From QANA01 sp963665505 (GTDB taxonomy: Bacteria; Bacillota; Clostridia; Christensenellales; Christensenellaceae), in the NCBI GenBank assembly GCA_963665505.1, contig OY762275.1:744001-808000 (forward strand): a DNA stretch of 64,000 nucleotides, given 5' to 3'. Under the pieces are notes generated by a model, which was not told the DNA's origin, searched no databases, and saw nothing but the letters and a program-made list of their open reading frames with translations. The position numbers and the translations under genes were made by a program. Positions 14,878 to 24,260 of the stretch are shown one piece after another (within the stretch, counting starts at the first letter, position 1; each line of letters begins with the position of its first letter).

Positions 14878-14966
14878 TGGCGGAGAGGGTGGGATTCGAA
14901 CCCACGTGCGATTGCTCGCAAACTGATTTCGAGTCAGCCCCGTTATGACCACTTCGATACCTCTCC
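14878..14966 (-). tRNA. tRNA-Ser(CGA)
   Basis: The minus strand folds as a serine tRNA: acceptor GGAGAGG (14966-14960) with CCTCTCC, anticodon loop CTCGAAA giving CGA, a long variable arm, T-arm GTGGGTTCGAATCCCAC, discriminator G and encoded CCA (14880-14878). It decodes UCG. The 3' end faces the integrase and the repeat cluster, so this gene is probably the element's integration target, restored on insertion. Confidence 0.95.
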
Positions 14967-15011
14967 ATATTCAATTTATTGCATAAACGGTCGATCTCTA
15001 TTCATAAACAC

Positions 15012-15057
15012 ATGATTTCGAGTGCGGCTCGTTATGACCACTTCGATACCTCTCCAA
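15012..15057 (-). pseudogene. tRNA-Ser 5'-half fragment
   Basis: The segment repeats the 5' half of the neighbouring tRNA-Ser: 27 identical bases (the 5' acceptor strand through the D arm) and 11 identical bases around the anticodon loop (TGATTTCGAGT on plus), with a diverged stretch of about seven bases between. The 3' half (variable arm, T arm, acceptor) is absent, so it cannot be a functional tRNA. It may be a scar of an earlier integration or a partial duplication. Confidence 0.8.
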
Positions 15058-15161
15058 ATAGGTGTTTGCAAAGCAGAAAATGCTTTGCAAACACACGGCA
15101 TATGTATTGTACTAAAATATCGGTGTGAATACAAGAGGCTTTTTAGGCACGACGGGTCTGC

Positions 15162-15665
15162 TTACGCTTGATGGCAGGCGAGGATTTCGCCGAAATACAG
15201 CGTGTGATAATCGCCGGCGGCATAATAATGCTGCACCAGGCGAGATTCGAGGAAGGCTTCGTGCATTTCGGTCCGGTAGATCGTTTTGCATTCGTAGATC
15301 GCACTGCAACCTTTAATGCCGGGGACGGAGATCTTCTCGGAAGGAATGAATTTCAAGCCGAGCGCGGCGGCTTTGTCGACCTCTCTGCCCGATTCCACGC
15401 CGCAGAACGCCAATTCTTTCTGGAAAGAGTGGGACGCGGACGGGACGCAGACGGTGAATTCGTCCAGAGCATCCAATTTTGTATGTGAATACCGGGACAG
15501 CCGCACGGCGACCATGAACACCGGCCGGCTCCATAAAATGCCCGTGGTTCCCCAGCCGATCGTCATGACGTTGGGTTTTTCGTGCCCCGTGACGAGGAAA
15601 CAGCCGCCTTTTTTCATTTGTTCCATACATTCTTTATAGACATTTGTCTGTTCAATAGCTGACAT
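15162..15665 (-). CDS. Flavin reductase family protein
   Basis: A 167-residue FMN-binding split-barrel protein. Family landmarks are GGCFLVTGHEKPNVMTIGWG, then PVFMVAVRLSRYSHTKLDAL, and the C-terminal HTLYFGEILACH. Proteins like this bind FMN and act as NAD(P)H:flavin oxidoreductases or related electron carriers. It is the first chromosomal gene beside the element junction. Substrate cannot be told. Confidence 0.88.
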   Translation of the reverse strand: MSAIEQTNVYKECMEQMKKGGCFLVTGHEKPNVMTIGWGTTGILWSRPVFMVAVRLSRYSHTKLDALDEFTVCVPSASHSFQKELAFCGVESGREVDKAAALGLKFIPSEKISVPGIKGCSAIYECKTIYRTEMHEAFLESRLVQHYYAAGDYHTLYFGEILACHQA

Positions 15666-15761
15666 ATCGTTTTTCCTCCCGACTGTTTTACCAACAGTAT
15701 ATTCGTTCCTTGCAGTTTATGCAACCGGCGGGTTTTTATCGGCCGGGCAAAAGCAGCATAT

Positions 15762-15787
15762 AAAAAGCCCGCAGACGCGGGCTTTTT
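15762..15787 (-). terminator. Terminator of the DUF378 gene
   Basis: An 11-bp stem AAAAAGCCCGC / GCGGGCTTTTT with a 4-nt loop; the T run serves the minus strand just past the DUF378 stop, and the symmetry allows both directions. Confidence 0.85.
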
Positions 15788-15801
15788 ATATACGATGCGT
15801 A

Positions 15802-16005
15802 TCAATTTACTTCATGCCTGTCGGATACCCTCGAAAAGAAGCCGAGGCTCCACAAACCTGCCACACCGATGATGGAATAAATGATCCTACTGAGGGTGGC
15901 CGCCTGCCCGCCGCAGATCGCGGCAACTAAATCAAATTGGAACAACCCGATAAGCAGCCAATTTACGGCGCCAAGAATGACCAAAATAAGTGCTGTAATA
16001 TTCAA
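15802..16005 (-). CDS. DUF378 membrane protein
   Basis: A 67-residue protein with two membrane segments (ITALILVILGAVNWLLIGLF, then IIYSIIGVAGLWSLGFF) and the DUF378 signature GAVNWLLIGLF. The start is TTG at 16005 preceded by AAAGGAG. The family (YuzA in Bacillus) has no known function. Confidence 0.88.
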   Translation of the reverse strand: MNITALILVILGAVNWLLIGLFQFDLVAAICGGQAATLSRIIYSIIGVAGLWSLGFFSRVSDRHEVN

Positions 16006-16101
16006 AATATCAACTCCTTTCGGAGGATAGTTTGCCCAAAAACCACAGCAATACTCATTTTTTCAAAAAAATCTGCCTATTGTTCCTTTTTTATGGGAAA
16101 A

Positions 16102-16359
16102 CTATTTTTGGAGGTATTCGATTTCGAGCCAGTCAAAATGGACCGGTTCCAAAAAGTCTTCGGGGAAAAATTTTGTGCGGCCAAAAACGGAGAGCTCTTT
16201 GGCGTGTTTGCTCACCCACACGGGCTCGGCCAGGTCCAGTTCTTTGTAGACCTGCTCGAGACATTCGAGCAGGGCGGCAGCCCGGTCGCTTTTGGCGCTG
16301 AACTTTGCACATCTGGCGATGATCTTATTATTCTTATGCAGCGTTGCCCATATCCTCAT
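16102..16359 (-). CDS. Hypothetical 85-residue protein
   Basis: A short soluble protein (MRIWATLHKNNKIIARCAKF, SAKSDRAAALLECLEQVYKE, ending FDWLEIEYLQK). The pattern of a beta strand, a helix rich in E and L and an aromatic tail looks like a small conserved clostridial protein, but I do not recognise a named family. No membrane segment. It is transcribed away from the VanW gene. Confidence 0.65.
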   Translation of the reverse strand: MRIWATLHKNNKIIARCAKFSAKSDRAAALLECLEQVYKELDLAEPVWVSKHAKELSVFGRTKFFPEDFLEPVHFDWLEIEYLQK

Positions 16360-16579
16360 ACTACTATATATCCTTTACCGCTCTATTTGAAATATCTACA
16401 GTAAATTATATACCGAACGCTTTATTCTGTGCAAGTCGCTTGCATTTTTGGAAGCGAACAAGTAAAATTTTGTAGGGAAGGGATAGTTGCGTACCGTTTT
16501 TGTTTTGAATCGCGTAAAATCGGATATGGATAGAATAGAATACAATAGGCGGCGTAACAAGACAGGGAGTTACTGGAGC

Positions 16580-18040
16580 ATGAAGCGGTTTTTTAAAAAT
16601 TTGTCCAAAAAGAAATACAGGACCCAGGGGAGGATCATCCTTTCCATGCTGGCGCTGGCCGTACTCGGGCTGGTTTTTATCCTTGTGTTTGTCATCAACT
16701 GGGGCATGGGTGCCGAGCAAAAACAGGCGCTCTTATCCGACGGTACGTTTCTTAAGGGAGTGAGCATCGAGGGGACGGACCTTTCCGGCAAGACCTATCT
16801 GGAAGCCGAAAACCTGGTCATCCTGCTGGCAAAAGAGAAACTGCAAGACCTGAACGCGCGCTTCCGTGTGGGGGAAACGATCTACACGATGACGGGCGCG
16901 CAGCTGGGGGCACTGGTCGATTACCAGTCGGTGCTGGAAGAGGCCATGCTGTTCGGGCGGGATGGAAGCATCCTGGCGGATGCGCATAATAAAAAGATTG
17001 CCGAGACCGAGGGCGTGAATTTTACGCTGCCTATCGTGCTGGATGAGAGCGTGCTGGAATCCGGCATACAGGACCTGAGTTATGAATTCGATACCACCGT
17101 ACGGGATGCGGAGATACGGACCGATACCTATGCGGACGAAGAAGACATGACGACGGGCGGCGAGGTCTTCATTACAGATGCGGTCATCGGCCGTGTCGTT
17201 GATAAAGAAAAACTGAAGGAATCGATCCTGGCGGCGGTGGAGGCGGGGGTTTCGGACAGGGTCATACTGGCCTCCTGGGAAGAAACGCTGCCTTCCGTCA
17301 CCAAGGAAGATTTGGAACCGACATGCCAGTTGATGGCATCGTATATGACGGAATTTACGGACTCGAGCGAGAACCGTATCTATAATATATGGAAGATGAG
17401 CACGGTCGTCAACGGGGTAACGGTGCAGCCGGGCGAGAGCTGGTCTATCAACGCGGCGGCCGGGGACAGGACGCTCGAAAATGGATGGAAGGAAGCGCCC
17501 GGCATCAAAAACGGCGCGTATGAGATGGAGGCGGGCGGCGGCATCTGTCAGGTCTCCACCACGCTGTATATCACGCTGATCAGCGCGGAAGTGAACGTCA
17601 CGGACCGGACGCACCATTCCTGGCCGTTATCGTATGCGCCGGCCGGGCTGGATGCGACCATCTCTTCGGGCTCGCCCGACCTTGTCTTTGAAAATAATTA
17701 TGGGCAGCCTATCCGGATCGTTGTGAAGTGCGACGGGACGGATGCGAAGAGCATCACGGTGGAGATCTACGGGCCGCCGATGGACTATACCGTTAGTTTT
17801 GAGACGGAGATCATTAAGAACGACGAGCCGGCCCAGCCGCCGGTAACCGTTGTGGACGAATCGATGGCGGCGGGAGAATCCGAATGGACCAAGCCCAGGC
17901 ACAACCTGATCGTGGTAAGCGTATGGAAGATCAAAAAAGACAAAGAGACGGGCGCACAGATCGGCGAGCGGGAGTTTTTCTCTGAAGAGACGTACAAAGC
18001 GTTCCGGGGAGAAGTGACGGTCGGGCCGTCCGCGGCGTGA
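16580..18040 (+). CDS. VanW family protein with peptidoglycan-binding-like N-terminal domain
   Basis: A 486-residue envelope protein from ATG 16580; AGGGAG lies ten bases upstream. An N-terminal membrane anchor (IILSMLALAVLGLVFILVFV) is followed by an extracellular region with FLKGVSIEGTDLSGKTYLEA, typical of the domain preceding VanW, and the VanW domain at about 290-400 (GGGICQVSTTLYITLISAEV, RTHHSWPLSYAPAGLDATIS). The tail is proline- and charge-rich. VanW proteins are cell-wall associated and of unclear chemistry; presence here does not imply vancomycin resistance. Confidence 0.9.
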   Translation: MKRFFKNLSKKKYRTQGRIILSMLALAVLGLVFILVFVINWGMGAEQKQALLSDGTFLKGVSIEGTDLSGKTYLEAENLVILLAKEKLQDLNARFRVGETIYTMTGAQLGALVDYQSVLEEAMLFGRDGSILADAHNKKIAETEGVNFTLPIVLDESVLESGIQDLSYEFDTTVRDAEIRTDTYADEEDMTTGGEVFITDAVIGRVVDKEKLKESILAAVEAGVSDRVILASWEETLPSVTKEDLEPTCQLMASYMTEFTDSSENRIYNIWKMSTVVNGVTVQPGESWSINAAAGDRTLENGWKEAPGIKNGAYEMEAGGGICQVSTTLYITLISAEVNVTDRTHHSWPLSYAPAGLDATISSGSPDLVFENNYGQPIRIVVKCDGTDAKSITVEIYGPPMDYTVSFETEIIKNDEPAQPPVTVVDESMAAGESEWTKPRHNLIVVSVWKIKKDKETGAQIGEREFFSEETYKAFRGEVTVGPSAA

Positions 18041-18147
18041 AAAACGGGCCCGCGGGGCGGCCGCACCGAGGCGCAAAGATGCTCTGGAACAGAATACTTT
18101 CGGCCTGCCCATGGGCTTTTGGGGCGCGTTTATTTAGGCAAAATCTA

Positions 18148-18176
18148 TTGACAAAAATACACCCAAATTATACAAT
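18148..18176 (+). promoter_or_regulatory. Promoter of tRNA-Gly and tuf
   Basis: TTGACA (18148-18153), 17-nt spacer, TACAAT (18171-18176), 22 bases before the mature tRNA-Gly 5' end. Confidence 0.85.
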
Positions 18177-18197
18177 TACATATGCGTGTATGGTTAT

Positions 18198-18271
18198 GCG
18201 GGTGTAGCTCAATGGCAGAGCTTCAGCTTCCCAAGCTGGCTACGAGGGTTCGATTCCCTTCACCCGCTCCA
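18198..18271 (+). tRNA. tRNA-Gly(CCC)
   Basis: Acceptor GCGGGTG / CACCCGC, D arm with AGCTCAATGGCAGAGC, anticodon loop TTCCCAA giving CCC, T arm GAGGGTTCGATTCCCTT, discriminator T and encoded CCA. It decodes GGG, a codon used heavily in the downstream tuf. No terminator lies between it and tuf, so the two are probably co-transcribed and separated by tRNA processing. Confidence 0.95.
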
Positions 18272-18365
18272 AGGTATGCGGCAAAGGTCTTTGCCTATGC
18301 AAAGCGACCACCATCATGCAGCATTCAAATAAATCCAATGGGTAATGTGTTTAGGAGGAGAAACT

Positions 18366-19574
<1,209 letters not shown>

Positions 19575-19583
19575 CAAAGAAAA

Positions 19584-19611
19584 AGAGAAGCTGCCTAAAG
19601 GCAGCTTCTCT
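19584..19611 (+). terminator. Hairpin after tuf
   Basis: A perfect 12-bp stem AGAGAAGCTGCC / GGCAGCTTCTCT with loop TAAA, ten bases after the tuf stop. The downstream T tract is short on the plus strand, so it may act as a 3' stabiliser as much as a terminator. Confidence 0.65.
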
Positions 19612-19629
19612 TAAAAAGGGAAATTTTTG

Positions 19630-19658
19630 TTGACAAGAAAAGAGCCTTGTGCTAAATT
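19630..19658 (+). promoter_or_regulatory. Promoter of rpmG-secE-nusG
   Basis: TTGACA (19630-19635), 17-nt spacer, TAAATT (19653-19658), about 70 bases before rpmG. Confidence 0.65.
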
Positions 19659-19728
19659 AAAGTAGTGGCCGTATGGCCGCTTTTTAGATGATGTTTTTTT
19701 CTCTCATAGAAACTATGGAGGTGTACAT

Positions 19729-19878
19729 ATGCGTACCAAAGTCATACTTGCTTGCCAGGAATGCAAACAAAGAAATTACAATACGATGAAGAATAAGCAG
19801 AACGACCCGGACAGGCTGGAAGCGATGAAATATTGTAAATTCTGCAAGAAGCATACACTGCACAAAGAAACAAGATAA
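19729..19878 (+). CDS. rpmG: Ribosomal protein L33
   Basis: A 49-residue basic protein from ATG 19729 behind GGAGGTG. It has the zinc-type L33 pattern with CQEC and CKFC pairs (C+ form), MRTKVILACQECKQRNYNT at the start and HTLHKETR at the end. It is a 50S subunit protein. The rpmG-secE-nusG order is classic for Firmicutes. Below the length usually listed by simple gene scans, but beyond doubt. Confidence 0.97.
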   Translation: MRTKVILACQECKQRNYNTMKNKQNDPDRLEAMKYCKFCKKHTLHKETR

Positions 19879-19901
19879 TATTTCCCGGAGCGTGATAAAT
19901 T

Positions 19902-20171
19902 ATGGCGAAAACAGTTTTACTGGGAAAAGAAAAAGAAAAAAAACAGAAGGCGCAAAAAAAGAGCGCAAAGGGTCCGAATAAAAAAAGAAGGACCCCCGCC
20001 CGGTATTTTAAAGATATTTGGAATGAACTCAAAAAAGTCACATGGCCTACTAAAGAAGACCTTTTGAACTATTCGCTTGCCGTACTTGCGTTCGTGGCGG
20101 TCATGGCAGTGGTTGTGGGCCTGTTCGATTTTGGATTGGGGCAATTGGTCAGCCTTGTGGTATCCGGCTAA
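19902..20171 (+). CDS. secE: Preprotein translocase subunit SecE
   Basis: An 89-residue protein with a very basic N-terminal 40 residues and a single C-terminal membrane segment (YSLAVLAFVAVMAVVVGLFD). The conserved SecE segment FKDIWNELKKVTWPTKED lies just before the membrane helix. It stabilises the SecYEG channel. It lies between rpmG and nusG. Confidence 0.96.
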   Translation: MAKTVLLGKEKEKKQKAQKKSAKGPNKKRRTPARYFKDIWNELKKVTWPTKEDLLNYSLAVLAFVAVMAVVVGLFDFGLGQLVSLVVSG

Positions 20172-20195
20172 TGAAAAGAGAGGTGTTCTTCAGCT

Positions 20196-20819
20196 GTGGG
20201 AAATAGCAAGGATCAAATCGATAATACGAATAATATGAGCGACTCTGTATCCGATAAACAGCTTGAAGAGAACAAACGGCTTTTTATTAAGCAGGAAAAA
20301 ACGGACCGCCCGTATTGGTATGTCATTTATACCTATTCCGGATACGAAAACAAAGTGAAAACGTATCTTGAAAAGACGGTGGAAAACAACGGTCTGCAGG
20401 ATGTTATCTGTGATATAAAAGTCCCAATGGAAGAAACGATCGAGGTAAAGAACGGCAAAAAGAAACGCGTTTTGAAAAAGCTTTATCCCGGGTATGTCAT
20501 GGTAAAAATGCTGCTGACAGACGAGACCTGGTATGTGGTGCGCAATACGCGGGGCGTTACCGGTTTTGTGGGGCCGGGCAGCAAGCCCATCCCTCTTTCC
20601 GACGCGGAAGTCCGCGCGATGGGAGTGGAGAATGTGCTCATCAAACTCGACGTCGCGGTGGGCGACAACGTAATGATCATTTCCGGTCCGCTGGAGAGTT
20701 TTATCGGTGTCGTCGATGAGATAAACGCTGAAAAGCAGAAAGTGAAAGTCACGGTATCTATGTTTGGCAGGGATACCAGCGTGGAACTGGATTTTGTGCA
20801 GGTGAAACGGATACAATGA
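20196..20819 (+). CDS. nusG: Transcription termination/antitermination factor NusG
   Basis: A 207-residue protein with an NGN domain (WYVIYTYSGYENKVKTYLEK, PGYVMVKM, WYVVRNTRGVTGFVGPG) and a C-terminal KOW domain (VGDNVMIISGPLESFIGVVD). The start is GTG at 20196 with GAGAGGTG upstream; an in-frame ATG at 20238 has no ribosome site. NusG links RNA polymerase to pausing, Rho and the ribosome. Confidence 0.96.
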   Translation: MGNSKDQIDNTNNMSDSVSDKQLEENKRLFIKQEKTDRPYWYVIYTYSGYENKVKTYLEKTVENNGLQDVICDIKVPMEETIEVKNGKKKRVLKKLYPGYVMVKMLLTDETWYVVRNTRGVTGFVGPGSKPIPLSDAEVRAMGVENVLIKLDVAVGDNVMIISGPLESFIGVVDEINAEKQKVKVTVSMFGRDTSVELDFVQVKRIQ

Positions 20820-20937
20820 CACAGGCGCAGGATCTCTAGCATATACAGCCAAGATGGAAAGGTTATGGCCTTTTTTTATCGTGGGAGGGGCATGCCCCCC
20901 GCTTTTACCACATTGCACAACTTAGGAGGTGTACTAA
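20820..20937 (+). promoter_or_regulatory. Leader between nusG and rplK
   Basis: A short hairpin AAAGG-TTATGG-CCTTT followed by T's (about 20858-20877) is followed by a G/C palindrome GGGGCATGCCCC (about 20887-20898). These may attenuate read-through into rplK or form the L1-binding leader; I cannot decide which. Confidence 0.4.
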
Positions 20938-21363
20938 ATGGCAAAAAAAATTATCGCTTATGTGAAGCTTCAGATCCCCGCAGGAAAAGCAACGCCTGCG
21001 CCGCCTGTGGGCCCCGCCTTGGGGCAACACAGCGTGAATATCATGGAGTTTGTAAAGCAGTTCAACGCAAGGACTGCGAAGCAGGCAGGGCTCGTTATCC
21101 CGGCGCTGATCACGATCTATTCCGACAGGTCTTTTTCTTTTGTACTGAAGAGCCCGCCGGCTGCGGTCCTTATCAAACGGGCGTGCAACATCGAATTGGG
21201 TTCGAACACACCCAACAAAGTGAAGGTCGCAAAGATCACCGAGGCGCAGCTTCGCGAGATCGCGGAACTGAAAAAAGAAGACCTGAATGCGGCCAGCGTA
21301 GATGCGGCGGTCAGCATGATCGCCGGAACGTGCCGCAGCATGGGTGTTGAGGTTGTTGGTTGA
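20938..21363 (+). CDS. rplK: Ribosomal protein L11
   Basis: A 141-residue protein with the L11 N-terminal proline-rich segment (LQIPAGKATPAPPVGPALGQ) and the C-terminal rRNA-binding domain (SMIAGTCRSMGVEVVG). AGGAGGTG precedes the ATG. It forms the GTPase-associated centre with L10 and L7/L12 encoded just downstream. Confidence 0.98.
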   Translation: MAKKIIAYVKLQIPAGKATPAPPVGPALGQHSVNIMEFVKQFNARTAKQAGLVIPALITIYSDRSFSFVLKSPPAAVLIKRACNIELGSNTPNKVKVAKITEAQLREIAELKKEDLNAASVDAAVSMIAGTCRSMGVEVVG

Positions 21364-21418
21364 ATTTTGAAACGAGTGGGAGGCAAAATTTGCCGGATGA
21401 CCACAGGAGGTTTTATCT

Positions 21419-22111
21419 ATGAAAAGAGGAAAGAAATATATAGAGAGCCTGAAGCTCTACGATAAGGCGACGCAGTATGAGGCAGAGCAGGCTATAGATT
21501 ATTGCCTTCAGACAGCAAAAGCGCAATTTGACGAGACGATCGAAGTCGCGGTACGTTTGGGGGTCGACCCCAAGCACGCCGACCAGCAGGTAAGAGGCAC
21601 AGTTGTCCTGCCCAATGGAACAGGCAAGTCCGTCAGAGTGCTCGTGTTTGCCAAGGGAGACAAAGCGAGCGAGGCAGAAGCTGCCGGAGCAGATTATGTA
21701 GGGGCGGAAGAATATATCGAGAAAATCCAGAAAGAAAACTGGTTCGATTTTGATGTTTGCGTGGCGACACCCAATATGATGGGCCTGGTGGGCCGTCTGG
21801 GCCGTGTGTTGGGCCCCAAGGGCCTGATGCCCAACCCGAAATCGGGCACCGTCACGATGGATGTCGAAAAAGCGGTGAAAGAGATCAAAGCCGGCAAGGT
21901 GGAGTACAGGGTGGACAAAACGTCCATCATACACTGCCCGATCGGGAAGAAATCTTTTTCCAAAGAAAAACTGGCGGAGAACCTGAACGTACTGATGGAC
22001 GCGGTCGTGCGGGCAAAACCTTCCTCGGCCAGAGGCGTCTATCTGCGCAGCATTGTACTTTCTTCCACGATGGGACCGGGCATAAAACTCAGCCCCGCGC
22101 AATTTATGTGA
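21419..22111 (+). CDS. rplA: Ribosomal protein L1
   Basis: A 230-residue protein with the L1 signature (GLVGRLGRVLGPKGLMPNPK) and usual length. CAGGAGG lies upstream of the ATG at 21419. L1 forms the mobile L1 stalk and is the autogenous repressor of the L11 operon in bacteria where this was studied. Confidence 0.98.
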   Translation: MKRGKKYIESLKLYDKATQYEAEQAIDYCLQTAKAQFDETIEVAVRLGVDPKHADQQVRGTVVLPNGTGKSVRVLVFAKGDKASEAEAAGADYVGAEEYIEKIQKENWFDFDVCVATPNMMGLVGRLGRVLGPKGLMPNPKSGTVTMDVEKAVKEIKAGKVEYRVDKTSIIHCPIGKKSFSKEKLAENLNVLMDAVVRAKPSSARGVYLRSIVLSSTMGPGIKLSPAQFM

Positions 22112-22124
22112 TGGGTCTTTACAA

Positions 22125-22283
22125 CGACCGGCGTTCATGCTATACTTAACCGGTTGAATCGAATACCGTGTTTTTCCTGAGACAGCAGGTTCCCCTTGGG
22201 GATAAATCCAGCCGAGGTAAACAGAGCGAAACGCTATTGTCATTTACCCGTTTATCGTCTTAGGATGTATAGACGGGTTTTTA
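22125..22283 (+). promoter_or_regulatory. Ribosomal protein L10 leader
   Basis: The rplA-rplJ spacer contains the characteristic GAGACAGCAGGT...AATCCAGCCGAGGTAA sequence of L10 leaders and ends with an attenuator stem CCCGTTTAT (22247-22255) / ATAGACGGG (22269-22277) followed by T's. L10-L7/L12 binding to this leader controls the rplJL operon. Confidence 0.85.
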
Positions 22284-22318
22284 TTTACAACGAATCTGTT
22301 TGCGGGGAGGTGAAAACT

Positions 22319-22846
22319 TTGAAGGATGAAAAACTGAGAGAAAAGGAAGCGATCGTCGAAGACCTGCAGGGGAAATTTGAAAGCGCACAGAGCCTGATCT
22401 TTATCGATTACCGCGGCCTTACCGTTGCGGAAGCCACGGAGCTGCGCAATACGCTGCGCGCGGCCCATGTGCAGTATAAAGTCATCAAGAACACGTTTAT
22501 CAAACGCGCGGCGGAAAAGCTCGGCTACGGGGATGTCTCCGCGATGCTGGAAGGACCGACGGCCGTTGCCTACAGCACGGAAGACCCGGTAAGCCCGGCG
22601 AAGCTTTTGGATACGTTCATACGCACCGCCAAGAAGGCTGAGATAAAGGGCGGCGTACTGGACGGAAAGAAGATCGATGCGGCGGCCGTAAAAAATCTTG
22701 CGGAACTGCCTTCGAAAGAGCAGTTGCTGGCGAAGATGATGGGCAGCCTCAATGCGCCGATCACGGGGTTGGTCATGGTGCTTTCGGGCGTCATGCGCAA
22801 TTTCGTGCGTGTGCTGGATGGAATCCGGGAGCAGAAATCTGCGTAA
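22319..22846 (+). CDS. rplJ: Ribosomal protein L10
   Basis: A 175-residue protein. The start is TTG at 22319, eight bases after GGGGAGG; a longer frame upstream would translate the L10 leader and is rejected. Family landmarks are the N-terminal EDLQGKFESAQSLIFIDYRG and the helix that binds L7/L12 dimers at the C terminus. It is the base of the ribosomal stalk. Confidence 0.97.
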   Translation: MKDEKLREKEAIVEDLQGKFESAQSLIFIDYRGLTVAEATELRNTLRAAHVQYKVIKNTFIKRAAEKLGYGDVSAMLEGPTAVAYSTEDPVSPAKLLDTFIRTAKKAEIKGGVLDGKKIDAAAVKNLAELPSKEQLLAKMMGSLNAPITGLVMVLSGVMRNFVRVLDGIREQKSA

Positions 22847-22904
22847 GACCGGAAGATGGACCTATAGGCAATTAAAAAAACATTGAAATATTTGGAGGTT
22901 TAAA

Positions 22905-23276
22905 ATGGATAAAAATCAAATCATAGAAGCAATCGAGCAGATGAATGTCCTCGAACTTGCCGAACTCGTAAAGGAATTGGAAGACAAATTTGGCGTCAGC
23001 GCCGCCGCCCCCGTAGCCGTGGCCGCTGCCCCCGCCGCCGATGCCGCGCAGCCGGCCGAAGAGCAGACGGAGTTCACCGCTGTTCTCAAGGTTGTGGGCG
23101 ACCAGAAGATCAAGGTCATCAAGGTCGTAAGGACCATTACCGGCCTGGGCCTGAAGGAAGCAAAGGATCTGGTAGACAATGCGCCGAAGCCGATCAAGGA
23201 AGCCGTTTCCAAGGAAGAAGCGGAAAAGATCGCCGAGCAGATCAAGGAAGCCGGCGGAGAAGTCGAAATCAAGTAA
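22905..23276 (+). CDS. rplL: Ribosomal protein L7/L12
   Basis: A 123-residue protein with the dimerising N-terminal domain, an alanine/proline-rich hinge (about 37-52) and the C-terminal factor-binding domain (KIKVIKVVRTITGLGLKEAK, DLVDNAPKPIKE). Its stop is followed within a few bases by a strong terminator, so rpoB does not follow as it does in most bacteria. Confidence 0.98.
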   Translation: MDKNQIIEAIEQMNVLELAELVKELEDKFGVSAAAPVAVAAAPAADAAQPAEEQTEFTAVLKVVGDQKIKVIKVVRTITGLGLKEAKDLVDNAPKPIKEAVSKEEAEKIAEQIKEAGGEVEIK

Positions 23277-23282
23277 ACAAAA

Positions 23283-23317
23283 AAGAAGCGCGGCATTGCC
23301 GGCGCTTCTTTTTTTTA
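23283..23317. terminator. Bidirectional terminator between rplL and fba
   Basis: AAGAAGCGC (23283-23291) pairs with GCGCTTCTT (23302-23310); T run on both strands. The two flanking genes converge on it. Confidence 0.9.
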
Positions 23318-23330
23318 TGTATGTCTGTAC

Positions 23331-24260
23331 TCAGATCTTGTTGTTGCAGCCGAGCACATAGAGGATTTTGTGACGCACCATTTCCTTAACGGCGGTTCTT
23401 GCTGCGCCCAGATATTGACGCGGGTCAAAATGGGAGGGGTTTTCAGCCATATATTTCCGGATTGTGCCGGTCATGGCAAGGCGCAGGTCGGAGTCGATAT
23501 TGATCTTGCAGACCGCGCTTCTGGCCGCTTCGCGGAGCATTTCCTCCGGGACGCCGCGCGCGCCGGGCATATAGCCGCCGTACTCGTTGATCATATTCAC
23601 GAATTCGGGGATAACGGAACTGGCGCCATGGAGCACGATGGGGAACCCGGGGAGCAGGCGCTTGACTTCTTCCAGGATATCAAAACGGAGGCTGGGTTCT
23701 CCCTTGAATTTATAGGCGCCATGGCTGGTGCCGATGGCGATAGCCAGGGAATCCACACCCGTGCGGGATACGAATTCGTTCACTTCGCTGGGCTGGGTAT
23801 AAGAAGAATCTTCCGCACTGCACTTTTTGTCGTCTTCCACGCCTTCAAGGCGGCCAAGCTCGGCTTCGACAAAGACGCCCCTGTCGTGGGCATAAGCGAC
23901 GACTTGCTTGGTCAGCGCGATATTGTCATCAAAAGAAAGATGGGAACCGTCGATCATGACAGAGGTGAACCCGCCGTCTATGCAGCTTTTGCAGGTCTCG
24001 AAAGAATCGCCGTGATCCAGATGCAGGCAAATGGGCAGGTTTGTGACTTCGATCGCCGCCTCCACCAGTTTTTTCAGATAGGTGGGGTTCGCATAATTCC
24101 GGGCACCCCTGGAAACCTGCAGGATGAGCGGCGCTCTTTCCTCCATAGCGGCTTCCGTAATACCCTGGATGAGTTCCATATTGTTAACATTGAAAGCGCC
24201 GATAGCATACCCGCCCTCGTAAGCTTTCTTGAACATTTCAACCGGTGTGACTAATGGCAT
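23331..24260 (-). CDS. fba: Class II fructose-bisphosphate aldolase
   Basis: A 309-residue zinc-dependent aldolase. Metal and substrate motifs: HLDHGDSFE (about 81), EAELGRLEG (about 133), GTSHGAYKF (about 180), VLHGASSV (about 209) and NIDSDLR. It interconverts fructose-1,6-bisphosphate with dihydroxyacetone phosphate and glyceraldehyde-3-phosphate in glycolysis. AGGAGG stands before the ATG at 24260. Confidence 0.96.
   Translation of the reverse strand: MPLVTPVEMFKKAYEGGYAIGAFNVNNMELIQGITEAAMEERAPLILQVSRGARNYANPTYLKKLVEAAIEVTNLPICLHLDHGDSFETCKSCIDGGFTSVMIDGSHLSFDDNIALTKQVVAYAHDRGVFVEAELGRLEGVEDDKKCSAEDSSYTQPSEVNEFVSRTGVDSLAIAIGTSHGAYKFKGEPSLRFDILEEVKRLLPGFPIVLHGASSVIPEFVNMINEYGGYMPGARGVPEEMLREAARSAVCKINIDSDLRLAMTGTIRKYMAENPSHFDPRQYLGAARTAVKEMVRHKILYVLGCNNKI

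Larger units (their letters stand above)
1..14900. mobile_element. Integrative and conjugative element (right-hand part)
   Basis: The segment holds, in order, topoisomerase III, an ArdC/YodL-type protein, a transposon-transfer assisting protein, MobC and relaxase, a sigma factor and HTH protein, excisionase and tyrosine integrase. This is the conserved tail of Tn1549/CTn-like conjugative elements of Firmicutes. The integrase is followed by five GGGCATCA repeats and then a tRNA-Ser whose 3' end faces the element, so the right junction probably lies in the 3' part of that tRNA (about 14878-14905). The left end and the mating-pore genes are outside the window. Gene content right of 15 kb is ordinary chromosome. 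Exact ends cannot be set without the left junction. Confidence 0.88.

Noticed and set aside
15125..15316. Small plus-strand frame near the tRNA-Ser
   Set aside because: It overlaps the flavin reductase gene in antisense and has no support.
22196..22318. N-terminal extension of rplJ
   Set aside because: It would translate the L10 leader; TTG 22319 has the ribosome site and matches L10.
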